A DNA stretch of 64,000 nt from Colwellia sp. (lineage in GTDB: Bacteria > Pseudomonadota > Gammaproteobacteria > Enterobacterales > Alteromonadaceae), in NCBI GenBank assembly GCA_013215385.1, contig JABSOY010000006.1:372001-436000 (forward strand). Reading direction: 5' to 3'. The first letter of the stretch is position 1. Every line of letters starts with the position of its first letter. This document shows positions 42,116-50,854 of this stretch, piece by piece. The translations under genes and the position numbers were made by a program. Below the pieces are notes generated by a model. The model was not told where the DNA came from, did not search any database, and saw only the letters and a list, made by a program, of their open reading frames with translations.

Positions 42116-44947
42116 TCAATGGGCTTTTTGCTTAGAAAGCTTATCCATAAGTGCTACGGCATCTAATTTATTAGGAAAAGACTTTTCGCTTTCTAACGCT
42201 TCCTTTAAGTGTTTTTTTGCTTCATTATTACGATTTAATTGATATAAAGCGACTGCTAAATGATACTTCATCTCAGCATTATCAAAATCTTTAATAATAG
42301 CATTTCGAAAGATAGGCAAGGCTAAACTTGCTTGATTATTCAACGTATAAGCCCATGCTAGCGTATCCATTATCGCGGAATTGTTAGGTAAGCTATTATG
42401 AGCCTTTTGAGCATATGCTTGGGCTTGTGAAAACTGCTTCAATTTCATAAAAACCTGTGCGGCATTATTTAATAAAACGGGCATTTCAGAATATTGGCTG
42501 ATTAAAGCTTGATATTTATTGGCAGCTTCTTGTAGTTGATTTTTCGAGACTAGAGTATCGGCAATCGCTATTTGAGAAGCAATATCTCTAGGGTTATTTA
42601 TAACCCATGGGTTTAATAAACTAAGCGCTTTAGTAAACGATTTTTGCTGTTTATAAATACGGTATAAACCATATACAGCAGGTTGATTTTGATTTTTATT
42701 AAGCGAAGTTAAATAAAGTTTTTCGGCTTTGTCAAGTTGTCCAAGTTGGCGGTATAAATCGCCTTCTAGATTTTTTAAAAAGATGATATTTGTACTTCTC
42801 TCCTTGATGCTTTCTAAAACGTCTAGGGCGCGGGTTTCATCTTTTAGCTTTACGTAAACACTGAACAACTTTAAATAAGAATCAAAGTTTTCACTATTCC
42901 ATGAAAGAGAACGGTTTAAGCTTAATATTGCACCCTCTTGATCAAAGCGAGATAATTGAGCATCGGCAAACATATTGTAAACGGCCGATTTATTATTACT
43001 ATTTTTGACCGCTATTTGGAAGTTACTAAAAGCTTTTTCATAAGCCTTATCTGCCATGTACAAGTTGGCTAAAGCTACATAAACATTCCCAGCTTTATTG
43101 TTACGGTTCAAAAACTCATTACTCACTTCAATTGCCTGTTTTAATTGCCCAAGCATTACCTGCAATTCAATGATATTGATCAACGCGGTAGGATTGTTAT
43201 TATCAATACTAAAAGCTTTGTTATAAGTATCTAACGCCGCTTTATTGTTTTTTGTAATTCGATATATATTACCCAGCTCTATCAATAAAAACGGGCTAGA
43301 TTGCCCTGATTCTTTTAATTCTTTTAATTTATTATTTATCGTCTTAATAGCGATGTCAGCTTGGTTTTCTATTACATCTATTCTGGCTAAATGGACAAGC
43401 GCTTTTAGATTATTTGGCGCTAATGCTAAAGATTTTTTGAAAGAAACTTTGGCTAAATCGTGTTTATTTAGTCTTCCTAGGGTTATGCCCTTACGCAAAT
43501 GTAAGTAACTATCATTATTTTGACGTACTAAAACAAGTTCTAGTTCGGTAAGTGACAGCTCAAATTGCTTATTACTATGATAGGCTTCGGCCAGTAATGA
43601 CAATATTTCAATATTTGCATCCATTTGTTTTGCGGTTATGAGGTGCTCTATTGCTTGTGGAAATTTACCTATAAGGATTTCCAATTTAGCTAGATCATAT
43701 AAAGGCTCAGGCATTGTCTTTTCTTTGTTGATAACTTGTTGAAAATATCTCTCAGCAAGTTCTACTTCGCCGAGTTGCGTATAGACCTTGCCAAGTAATG
43801 ACCATGTTTCAATATCTTCTGGATCCACTAATTTAGATTTTACTAATAAGGTTTTTGCACGAAAGAGATTGTTTAGTGATAACTCTACTCGAGCTAATAA
43901 CTTTAATGCTCTTGGATCATTATTGATAATGCTAATATATTTTCGTAAGAAATCTTGGGCTTTTAAGCCCTCTTTTTGTTGAAAGCTAATAACACCCGCC
44001 AAATAAAGGTATATGGGGTTTTTCTGCATAACCTCTTCGGGTAGCCCGGTTAATACGGTATTTATATGGGCAGTGGTAACTTTCACTTCTTGTGTATTCC
44101 CTAATGCACTATTTGTTATTATTTTCAAATAGTTTGCTTTAGGCTCGTTAGGTATTTCTGTAACAATGGTATCTATATCATTTAAAGCGAGTTGATATTC
44201 CTTTAATTCAATATATAAACTTGCTCGAGTCAGCAGAGCTGGGAAATTTTCTTTGTTTAATTCAATGACCTGAGTGATAATTCTTAATGATTCGCTCTGA
44301 TTACCCTCTAGCTTTTCTAAATTAGCTAACATGACTAAAGCGATACTATCCGTTGGCGATAGTTCTAGACCTCTATTAAGATAGGTTCTAGCTTGTTGAG
44401 TATTACCCTTAAGTATCAATATTTGAGCAATACCTAACTGGGCTTTAACATTGGTTGGCGTCTGCGCTAATATTTCTTGGAATAATAGCGTCGCTTGCTC
44501 TAAATTATCCGTTGCAATAAGTGCTCTTGCTTGCAATATTGCAATTGTATTTAATAGATTTTTTTGGCTTATCCCTGCGGTAGAAGCGTTAATGACTTGT
44601 TGGTATTTTTGTTGCAAAAGATAAGCTTCTAACAATAAAGGCAAGGTTTTGTTTTCATCAGCATTATTTTTTTGTGCTTTTTCAAGCTGATCTTCAGCAG
44701 CAGCACCATCCCCCATTGCAATGTAAACCTCTGCTAATAAAACGATGGAGGGCAAATGTTGAGGATCATTTTTCAAGGCGTTTTTCAAATGAATGATTGC
44801 CGCGCTTAATTCAGATAAGTAAAAACTTTCAAGAGCATTCTCATAGGGTTTCTCCGCATTTTGATCTATAAAGGCTAGAGAATTGGTACTGAATAATAAT
44901 AATGTGCTGGTGAGTACGGCTAAAAGAGTTTTTACATATGGTGACAT
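42116..44947 (-). CDS. PrsT-like giant TPR repeat protein of PEP-CTERM systems (copy 2)
   Basis: 943 aa of TPR repeats after a signal peptide; 'YENALESFYLSELSAAIIHLKNALKNDPQHLPSIVLLAEVYIAMGDGAAAEDQLEKA' typical of PrsT N-termini; paralogous to 6880-9672. Confidence 0.9.
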   Translation of the reverse strand: MSPYVKTLLAVLTSTLLLFSTNSLAFIDQNAEKPYENALESFYLSELSAAIIHLKNALKNDPQHLPSIVLLAEVYIAMGDGAAAEDQLEKAQKNNADENKTLPLLLEAYLLQQKYQQVINASTAGISQKNLLNTIAILQARALIATDNLEQATLLFQEILAQTPTNVKAQLGIAQILILKGNTQQARTYLNRGLELSPTDSIALVMLANLEKLEGNQSESLRIITQVIELNKENFPALLTRASLYIELKEYQLALNDIDTIVTEIPNEPKANYLKIITNSALGNTQEVKVTTAHINTVLTGLPEEVMQKNPIYLYLAGVISFQQKEGLKAQDFLRKYISIINNDPRALKLLARVELSLNNLFRAKTLLVKSKLVDPEDIETWSLLGKVYTQLGEVELAERYFQQVINKEKTMPEPLYDLAKLEILIGKFPQAIEHLITAKQMDANIEILSLLAEAYHSNKQFELSLTELELVLVRQNNDSYLHLRKGITLGRLNKHDLAKVSFKKSLALAPNNLKALVHLARIDVIENQADIAIKTINNKLKELKESGQSSPFLLIELGNIYRITKNNKAALDTYNKAFSIDNNNPTALINIIELQVMLGQLKQAIEVSNEFLNRNNKAGNVYVALANLYMADKAYEKAFSNFQIAVKNSNNKSAVYNMFADAQLSRFDQEGAILSLNRSLSWNSENFDSYLKLFSVYVKLKDETRALDVLESIKERSTNIIFLKNLEGDLYRQLGQLDKAEKLYLTSLNKNQNQPAVYGLYRIYKQQKSFTKALSLLNPWVINNPRDIASQIAIADTLVSKNQLQEAANKYQALISQYSEMPVLLNNAAQVFMKLKQFSQAQAYAQKAHNSLPNNSAIMDTLAWAYTLNNQASLALPIFRNAIIKDFDNAEMKYHLAVALYQLNRNNEAKKHLKEALESEKSFPNKLDAVALMDKLSKQKAH

Positions 44948-45134
44948 TTATCTACCCCTCGATTAAAGTCAGTAATGAAGGATACGCGGAGTTATTCTTA
45001 ATATCTAGACAATATTTAAGTAATAGAACGGCGAATCAATTTACTGTCGATATTTTTTACATTTATTGGTGATATATACAATGTCATCATTGATTTTCAT
45101 TGTAAGCCCATGAAAAATAATTCTTTTTATGCTT

Positions 45135-45150
45135 TGGCTTAGATTTTGCT
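45135..45150 (+). promoter_or_regulatory. candidate sigma-54 (-24/-12) promoter of PEP-CTERM gene 2
   Basis: TGGCTTAGATTTTGCT: TGGC and TTGC separated exactly as in TGGCACG-N4-TTGCW; about 100 bp upstream of ATG 45249. Confidence 0.55.
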
Positions 45151-45248
45151 TGATGTCGCTTCGTAGTAAAGAATTATATAGGTTTGTGTATTGAATACGC
45201 AAGCTTTGACAGTAAATATTCAGTAACTAGTAGGTAGGATTTTCAAAT

Positions 45249-46070
45249 ATGACATGTATAAAATGGATTGTTGCAGTAGCATTTTCAGCGTTAAGTTTTA
45301 GTTCATTCGCCACGGATGTTTCAGGTGAAACTATTATGGATAACTATATTGGTGCTGGAAATAGCAGTGATATACATGGAGATTCATTCAAGTTTGATGT
45401 TGACAAAATGGTTGTCTCTCGAGATGGGACAATATTAAACGTAGATATTTTCACAGCATTTTATAATGACATTGGCTCAATAAAGTTAGGTGACTTGTTC
45501 ATGGCAACAGGTAACGGCCTAGAATCTCCTTGGGATCCTAATGGAGATCAACCTAATGAGAATGACCGTTATTCAAATAGTGGCAGCAATACGGGAACAG
45601 ATTGGAATTATGTTTATGATCTTGGTGGTGGCCGAGGTTCAAAGTCAGGTACTGGCGAATTGAAGTCAGGCTTTACAACAGCAGACTTAATAACCTCATC
45701 GGAACTACACAGTGACATTGGTGTTCGTGATAACCAAGCCGTAAGAATTGCAGATAAAAATAGTCAAACGATTCATTCATCTTCTGCCTGGAATGTTGAT
45801 GATAACTATAGTTATGCTAAAACGGTAGGCGGTAGTTATAATGGTTACGGCAAAGTAAGTTTTTCTTTTGATGTAACCGGTACTGCACTTGCCACTGCAA
45901 ATCAAATAGCATTTCGTTGGGCGATGACTTGTGCTAATGACATTATTGAAGGTGTTGCTTCTTTTACTCCTGCTGACAATTCAACTGTAGTGCCTGAGCC
46001 TCAAACGATTATATTAATGCTACTTGCTATGGCCGGCCTTATTTACCGTAGAAAATCAACGCAGTTGTAA
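45249..46070 (+). CDS. PEP-CTERM sorting domain protein
   Basis: Signal peptide and C-terminal VPEPQTIILMLLAMAGLIYRRKSTQL sorting signal. Confidence 0.92.
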   Translation: MTCIKWIVAVAFSALSFSSFATDVSGETIMDNYIGAGNSSDIHGDSFKFDVDKMVVSRDGTILNVDIFTAFYNDIGSIKLGDLFMATGNGLESPWDPNGDQPNENDRYSNSGSNTGTDWNYVYDLGGGRGSKSGTGELKSGFTTADLITSSELHSDIGVRDNQAVRIADKNSQTIHSSSAWNVDDNYSYAKTVGGSYNGYGKVSFSFDVTGTALATANQIAFRWAMTCANDIIEGVASFTPADNSTVVPEPQTIILMLLAMAGLIYRRKSTQL

Positions 46071-46181
46071 TCTAAAAAAACTAAGGATGCATTATGCCTT
46101 TTCGTGTAATGTACCCTTATCCGAACTTGATCTCCTTAACATCTTCTATAACATTTGAATTTTGAATTTTGAATTTAGTCA

Positions 46182-46206
46182 ATACTTGACTAAATTAGTC
46201 AAGTTT
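46182..46206. promoter_or_regulatory. IscR type 1-like binding site over erpA promoter
   Basis: ATACTTGACTAAATTAGTCAAGTTT matches recalled consensus ATASYYGACTRWWWYAGTCRRSTAT at all but one position; contains the perfect palindrome TTGACTAA-A-TTAGTCAA. Confidence 0.8.
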
Positions 46207-46214
46207 ACGATAAT
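46186..46214 (+). promoter_or_regulatory. sigma-70 promoter of erpA
   Basis: TTGACT (46186-46191), 17-bp spacer, GATAAT (46209-46214), about 42 bp before ATG 46257. Confidence 0.75.
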
Positions 46215-46256
46215 GCATCCGTAAACTCCTGTAACTTTTTTTGTAAGTAGAGCAAC

Positions 46257-46598
46257 ATGTCAACACCTGAATTACCGATAAAATTTTCCGATGCAGCAGC
46301 TACAAAAGTACTGTCTTTAATTACTGAAGAAGAAAACCCTGAATTAAAGCTACGTGTATATGTAACTGGCGGCGGTTGTTCTGGTTTCCAATACGGTTTT
46401 ACCTTCGACGAAAAAGTAAATGAAGGCGATATGACCATAGTAAAAAAAGGCGTAACTATGGTGGTTGATCCAATGAGCCTGCAGTATTTAGTTGACGGCG
46501 AAGTAGACTACATTGAAGGATTAGAAGGTAGTCGTTTTTTAGTTAATAACCCTAATGCGTCATCGACTTGTGGTTGTGGTTCATCATTTTCTATCTGA
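46257..46598 (+). CDS. erpA: Iron-sulfur cluster insertion protein ErpA
   Basis: A-type carrier: '[20 protein letters not shown]', C-terminal '[12 protein letters not shown]'. Confidence 0.97.
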   Translation: MSTPELPIKFSDAAATKVLSLITEEENPELKLRVYVTGGGCSGFQYGFTFDEKVNEGDMTIVKKGVTMVVDPMSLQYLVDGEVDYIEGLEGSRFLVNNPNASSTCGCGSSFSI

Positions 46599-46627
46599 TC
46601 TACATCAACTAAATTTCGACCAAAAAT

Positions 46628-46656
46628 AAAACCAGTGCTTATGTCACTGGTTTTTT
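46628..46656 (+). terminator. rho-independent terminator after erpA
   Basis: AAAACCAGTG-CTTATGT-CACTGGTTTT followed by T residues. Confidence 0.88.
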
Positions 46657-46834
46657 ATGTGTTAAATATAATCAAATCTTTGTACCGTGAAACAAAATAC
46701 AGATAGCCTTTTATATTAATAAGTTAAGCAGGAAATTAGGCTAATAGCTCAGCTCAACAATACATTATAGCACTATCATTAGTGCTGTAATGTATTGAAT
46801 AGTTGCTGGAGTTATGAAAGTTCAAGAACTTTAT

Positions 46835-47485
46835 CTAAAGTTTTTCTTCAGCTCTTTTCTTTAAGAATTCTTTTAAATTTGGCATGCGATTACAGCGGAT
46901 ACTGCCGCCAAGCAAATTCGAAGCTACCACGACGGCAGTACTAAATGCGCTTGCATTACAGTCTACTTCTCGTGTTTCTGCTTTAGGCTCGGGTAGTTGA
47001 TTAAATTTCGTAATTGACGGGGCAATTGTGTTTTTATCTTTTATATATTGATTGTAGCTGTCGTTATTTGAATTATCTCGCGCTTGCTTATTTAAACGTT
47101 GATGCAGTTTGTCTAGCGCATCTTGCGAAATACTATTCGTTGATGAATCACTGGTTTCAGCTGTCTTAGTGACGGATTGCTTCGACAATATCTTAGCTTT
47201 CTCGTTTTTTAGAGGCGTTTTTTTAGTTACCTTTGTTATTGTTTTAGTGGCCTTGACTTTCTCAGTCCTAGGTTTGACTTGTTCTTGTTTAGGAGCAACC
47301 CCTTCAACTTCAATGGGTAGTTGCTTTTTTACTGGTGGAAAATATAGCGTCGCTTGAATAGGCTTAGCTTTTTTTTTCTCTTTTATAGAAGGTAAAGGTC
47401 TTTGATGAAATTGATGGGACAAAACTAGCAACAACAATAAATGAAGGGCAGCAGAGAAAAATAGCAGCTTGTTAAATTTGTGCAA
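46835..47485 (-). CDS. Hypothetical TonB/TolA-like membrane-anchored protein
   Basis: N-terminal TM 'LLFFSAALHLLLLLVLSHQF', Lys/Pro/Thr-rich spacer, small C-terminal domain with two Cys. Confidence 0.6.
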   Translation of the reverse strand: MHKFNKLLFFSAALHLLLLLVLSHQFHQRPLPSIKEKKKAKPIQATLYFPPVKKQLPIEVEGVAPKQEQVKPRTEKVKATKTITKVTKKTPLKNEKAKILSKQSVTKTAETSDSSTNSISQDALDKLHQRLNKQARDNSNNDSYNQYIKDKNTIAPSITKFNQLPEPKAETREVDCNASAFSTAVVVASNLLGGSIRCNRMPNLKEFLKKRAEEKL

Positions 47486-47692
47486 ATGTAATCTTCCTTG
47501 TTTATCATCAAATTACTCCTGCTTTATTGAGTGGTAAATATTGAAAAAGTTCAGTTTTACAAAGTGAAAGACCCAAATAGTGTTAATAAAGTTAATGTGT
47601 GCTTTTTTTAGGATGAAGCTATTTGCATGTCGACAAAATATTATTAATACTGCATTCATTCTAGAATAATAATTATAGCAATAGGAAATATA

Positions 47693-49102
47693 ATGCTTAA
47701 ATCCCCTTTTCAATCAATTTTTAAAACGCTTGTTATTGGTAGCGCTTTTTTAGCCTTATCGAGTTCAGCACAAACCCTGACAGATAACGAAACTAAAGAG
47801 TTATCACAATTAACAAATACGGCACTACAGTCCGATGTGTCTTATAAAATACTAGAATCCTTAACCACAGAAGTCGGACATCGGCTAATGGGCTCTGAGG
47901 GGGACAAAAAATCAATTGTTTGGGCACAAGCTAAAATGCGTGCGTTAGGTTTTGACAAAGTGTGGACAGAAGAAGTTACTGGTACTTTTTGGCAACGAGG
48001 CGAAGCGCAAGCAAAAATCATTGCGCCTTATCCGCATAAAGTCGTCGTCATTGCCCTTGGCGGTAGTATTGCAACCAGTAAGCAAGGGCTTACTGCACAA
48101 GTTGCACACTTTGAAACTTTAGCAGATTTAAAAGCGGTTCCGGACAATAGTTTGCACGGAAAAATAGCGTTTGTTTCATATCAAATGGAACGCCATATAA
48201 ATGGTAAAGGCTACGGTCCTGCCGTAGGTACGCGTGTTGGCGGTGCGGTGGTAGCCGCCAAAAAAGGTGCTTCAGCACTTATAATGCGTTCGGTAGGTAC
48301 TGACAATAACCGTATAGCCCATACCGGGATTATGCGTTACGAAGCAGGGGTTAATAAAATTCCGGCGGCGGCTATTTCAAACCCTGATGCTGATTTACTC
48401 GTTAATCAACTAAAACGAAACAAGCCAGTTAGCTTTTATTTGAAATTGACCGCGCATACCGATCCTAAAGTTACGGCTATATCTGCTAACGTAATAGGGG
48501 AAATTACGGGTAGCGAATTTCCTAATGAAATCGTCTCAATCGGCGCTCATCTTGACAGTTGGGATGTTGGCACGGGAGCATTAGATGATGGAATGGGAGT
48601 TGCTATGATGCTGGCATCTGCACATCATATCGCGCAATTGCCTAAACGTCCTAAACGCACCATTAGAGTTATCTTGTTTGCGGCTGAAGAAGTGGGTTTA
48701 TTAGGCGCAAAAAAATATATGGAGCTCCATAAAGATAATATGGCTAATCATATTATTGGCGCTGAATGGGACTTCGGTGTTGGTAAGATTTATAAGATGA
48801 CATCTGGTGTAAGCAAAGCAGCATTACCCGCGATTGATAGCCTTGCTAAATATTTGGCGCCACTGGGTGTCAAACTATCTAATGAGAATAATGCTAGCGC
48901 CCAGTCTGATATGAGCCTGATGAGTGCTGCAGGTATGCCAAGCATGAATTTTTCTCCGGATGGTTCTAAGTACTTTGACTACCATCACACTGAAAACGAT
49001 ACCTTAGATAAAGTGAATCCTGAAGATTTAAAACAAGCCACTGCGGTTTACACTACTTTTGCTTATTTTGCTGCACAATCGGGAATAAACTTTAGAAAAT
49101 AA
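47693..49102 (+). CDS. Secreted M28/M20-type metallopeptidase
   Basis: Signal peptide; 'IVSIGAHLDSWDVGTGALDDGMGVAMMLASAHHI', 'LFAAEEVGLLGAKKYMELHKDN', 'SPDGSKYFDYHHTENDTLDKV'. Confidence 0.92.
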   Translation: MLKSPFQSIFKTLVIGSAFLALSSSAQTLTDNETKELSQLTNTALQSDVSYKILESLTTEVGHRLMGSEGDKKSIVWAQAKMRALGFDKVWTEEVTGTFWQRGEAQAKIIAPYPHKVVVIALGGSIATSKQGLTAQVAHFETLADLKAVPDNSLHGKIAFVSYQMERHINGKGYGPAVGTRVGGAVVAAKKGASALIMRSVGTDNNRIAHTGIMRYEAGVNKIPAAAISNPDADLLVNQLKRNKPVSFYLKLTAHTDPKVTAISANVIGEITGSEFPNEIVSIGAHLDSWDVGTGALDDGMGVAMMLASAHHIAQLPKRPKRTIRVILFAAEEVGLLGAKKYMELHKDNMANHIIGAEWDFGVGKIYKMTSGVSKAALPAIDSLAKYLAPLGVKLSNENNASAQSDMSLMSAAGMPSMNFSPDGSKYFDYHHTENDTLDKVNPEDLKQATAVYTTFAYFAAQSGINFRK

Positions 49103-49127
49103 CAAAATAACAAAATAACAAAATAAA
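49096..49127. repeat. 8-bp tandem repeat (AAAATAAC)n, about 4 copies, starting inside the peptidase stop region
   Basis: AAAATAAC x3 + AAAATAAA; first copy includes the TAA stop. Confidence 0.85.
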
Positions 49128-49293
49128 TATTAAAGACAGGTCAGCCTGTTTTTAATATTTCCTAATCTGTACTTCCTTAATCTCTTTTCAGAAACTATCT
49201 TCATCAATCTTGATTTAATGCCAACTCTCAACTTAACTGTTTAAAAGATATAAAAATTAATTTCTAATTTTCAATACTAAAAGAGAGCCTAGC

Positions 49294-50361
49294 ATGAAAA
49301 ATTCTACACTTGCTAAAGCAGTAATCGCCTCGTTTTGTCTGCTACAAGGAGCTGTTCAAGCTGATGTTAATATTTCCGGCTTTGCCAGTATAAACGCAGG
49401 TAAAGTACTCAGTGGACCTGGGGATAACCCTGTATTTCTCGCTGACTACCCCATTGTTTCTGTCTACGATGAGGAGTGGAGTCTTGATCCGGAAAGCTTA
49501 TTTGGTATTCAAATTACGGCTGATTTGAATGATGGCCTTACTGCTATTGCACAACTTGTTGGTCGTGGTGCAAATGATTATGATCCTGAGTTTGAGTGGG
49601 CATACATTTCTTATGAACTTAATGACAGCTGGACAATTCAAGCGGGTAAAAAGAGACTACCACTTTTCTATTATTCTGACTTTTACGATGTGGGTTATGC
49701 ATATGTTTGGATGCGAGCGCCTGCTGACAACTATACGTGGCAAATACTTAACTATAGTGGTGTAAATGCACTTTATACCACTGATATTGGAGATTGGTCG
49801 GTTGCTACCAATATATATGCCGGTAAAGAAGATGACGAAGATAATAAACTTTTAGGAGACTTTTTCTTTAGAGCAAAAACAAGAGAGATATGGAAGGATA
49901 TTATTGGTGGAGTTGTTAACTTAAGTAAAGACTGGCTTGAGCTTCGTTTAACTCATATGCAGTATACCAATGAGCGCTATATTGATGATGAAAGAATTCT
50001 CTGGGATGGAAAAGATTATCGAGAAGGTAAATTTTATGGTTTGGCAGTAAATGTTGATTTTGAACAATGGTTTGTTTTAACCGAAGCAAGCCGCTTAGAG
50101 TTAGGTGGTAACTTTGACACCAAAATGCTGACTTTTGGCTACAGATATAAAGAATTCACCCCTTATGTTGTTTATTCGGAATTTGCAGCGGAGGAGTCAG
50201 GAGATGAAAACCATGATACAACATCAGTTGGTCTTCGATGGAACTTTCATGATTCAGCTGCGTTTAAAATGCAATTTGATAAGGTAAAAGATAATTCTGT
50301 TGCAGTGGGTGTTGCTGGCGACAGTAAGTCATTCACCCTTGGCATTGACCTAGTATTTTAA
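49294..50361 (+). CDS. Porin-like outer membrane protein
   Basis: Signal peptide, 'FASINAGKVL', 'LNDGLTAIAQLVGRG', 'GKKRLPLFYYSDFYDVGYAYVWMR', terminal 'FTLGIDLVF'. Confidence 0.82.
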   Translation: MKNSTLAKAVIASFCLLQGAVQADVNISGFASINAGKVLSGPGDNPVFLADYPIVSVYDEEWSLDPESLFGIQITADLNDGLTAIAQLVGRGANDYDPEFEWAYISYELNDSWTIQAGKKRLPLFYYSDFYDVGYAYVWMRAPADNYTWQILNYSGVNALYTTDIGDWSVATNIYAGKEDDEDNKLLGDFFFRAKTREIWKDIIGGVVNLSKDWLELRLTHMQYTNERYIDDERILWDGKDYREGKFYGLAVNVDFEQWFVLTEASRLELGGNFDTKMLTFGYRYKEFTPYVVYSEFAAEESGDENHDTTSVGLRWNFHDSAAFKMQFDKVKDNSVAVGVAGDSKSFTLGIDLVF

Positions 50362-50373
50362 GGAATATTTATT

Positions 50374-50790
50374 ATGAAACTCATCAATAAAATATTAGTA
50401 ATCACGTTAGCAAGTGTTAGTTCGCTGTGCTTTGCCGATGTATCAGTGATTGTAAACTCAGCCAATAACGACGCTATTGACGCTAAGTTAATTAAGAAAA
50501 TATATTTAGGTAAAGCGAAATCATTCCCAAGTGGTAATAAAGTTAAAGTTTTTAGCTTATCAAGTAGCCAACCTGACACAGCCGATTTCCGGAAAAAAGC
50601 ATTGAAAAAATCTAACAGTAAATTTAAATCGTATTGGTCAAAATTAGCTTTTACTGGAAAAGGGACGCCAGCAAAAGAATTTGATAGCGCAGCTGAAGTG
50701 ATTGAAGCCGTGAAAAAAACGCCAAATGCAATTGGTTTTATTAATAGTAATGACGTAGTTCCGGAAGTAAAAGTTGTAAAAAAATACTAG
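50374..50790 (+). CDS. PstS-like small periplasmic phosphate/substrate-binding protein
   Basis: Signal peptide; 'DVSVIVNSANNDAIDAKLIKKIYLGKAKSFPSGNKVKVFSL', 'VKKTPNAIGFINSNDV'. Confidence 0.8.
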   Translation: MKLINKILVITLASVSSLCFADVSVIVNSANNDAIDAKLIKKIYLGKAKSFPSGNKVKVFSLSSSQPDTADFRKKALKKSNSKFKSYWSKLAFTGKGTPAKEFDSAAEVIEAVKKTPNAIGFINSNDVVPEVKVVKKY

Positions 50791-50854
50791 AAAATAAAGG
50801 AGATGCTCGTTTCTAGCCCTCCATTTATATCTTAATTTCTACTTTGAGGTTTGT

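Noticed and set aside
43245-43982. Plus-strand ORFs opposite the second PrsT-like gene
   Set aside because: Embedded antisense ORFs without recognisable motifs.
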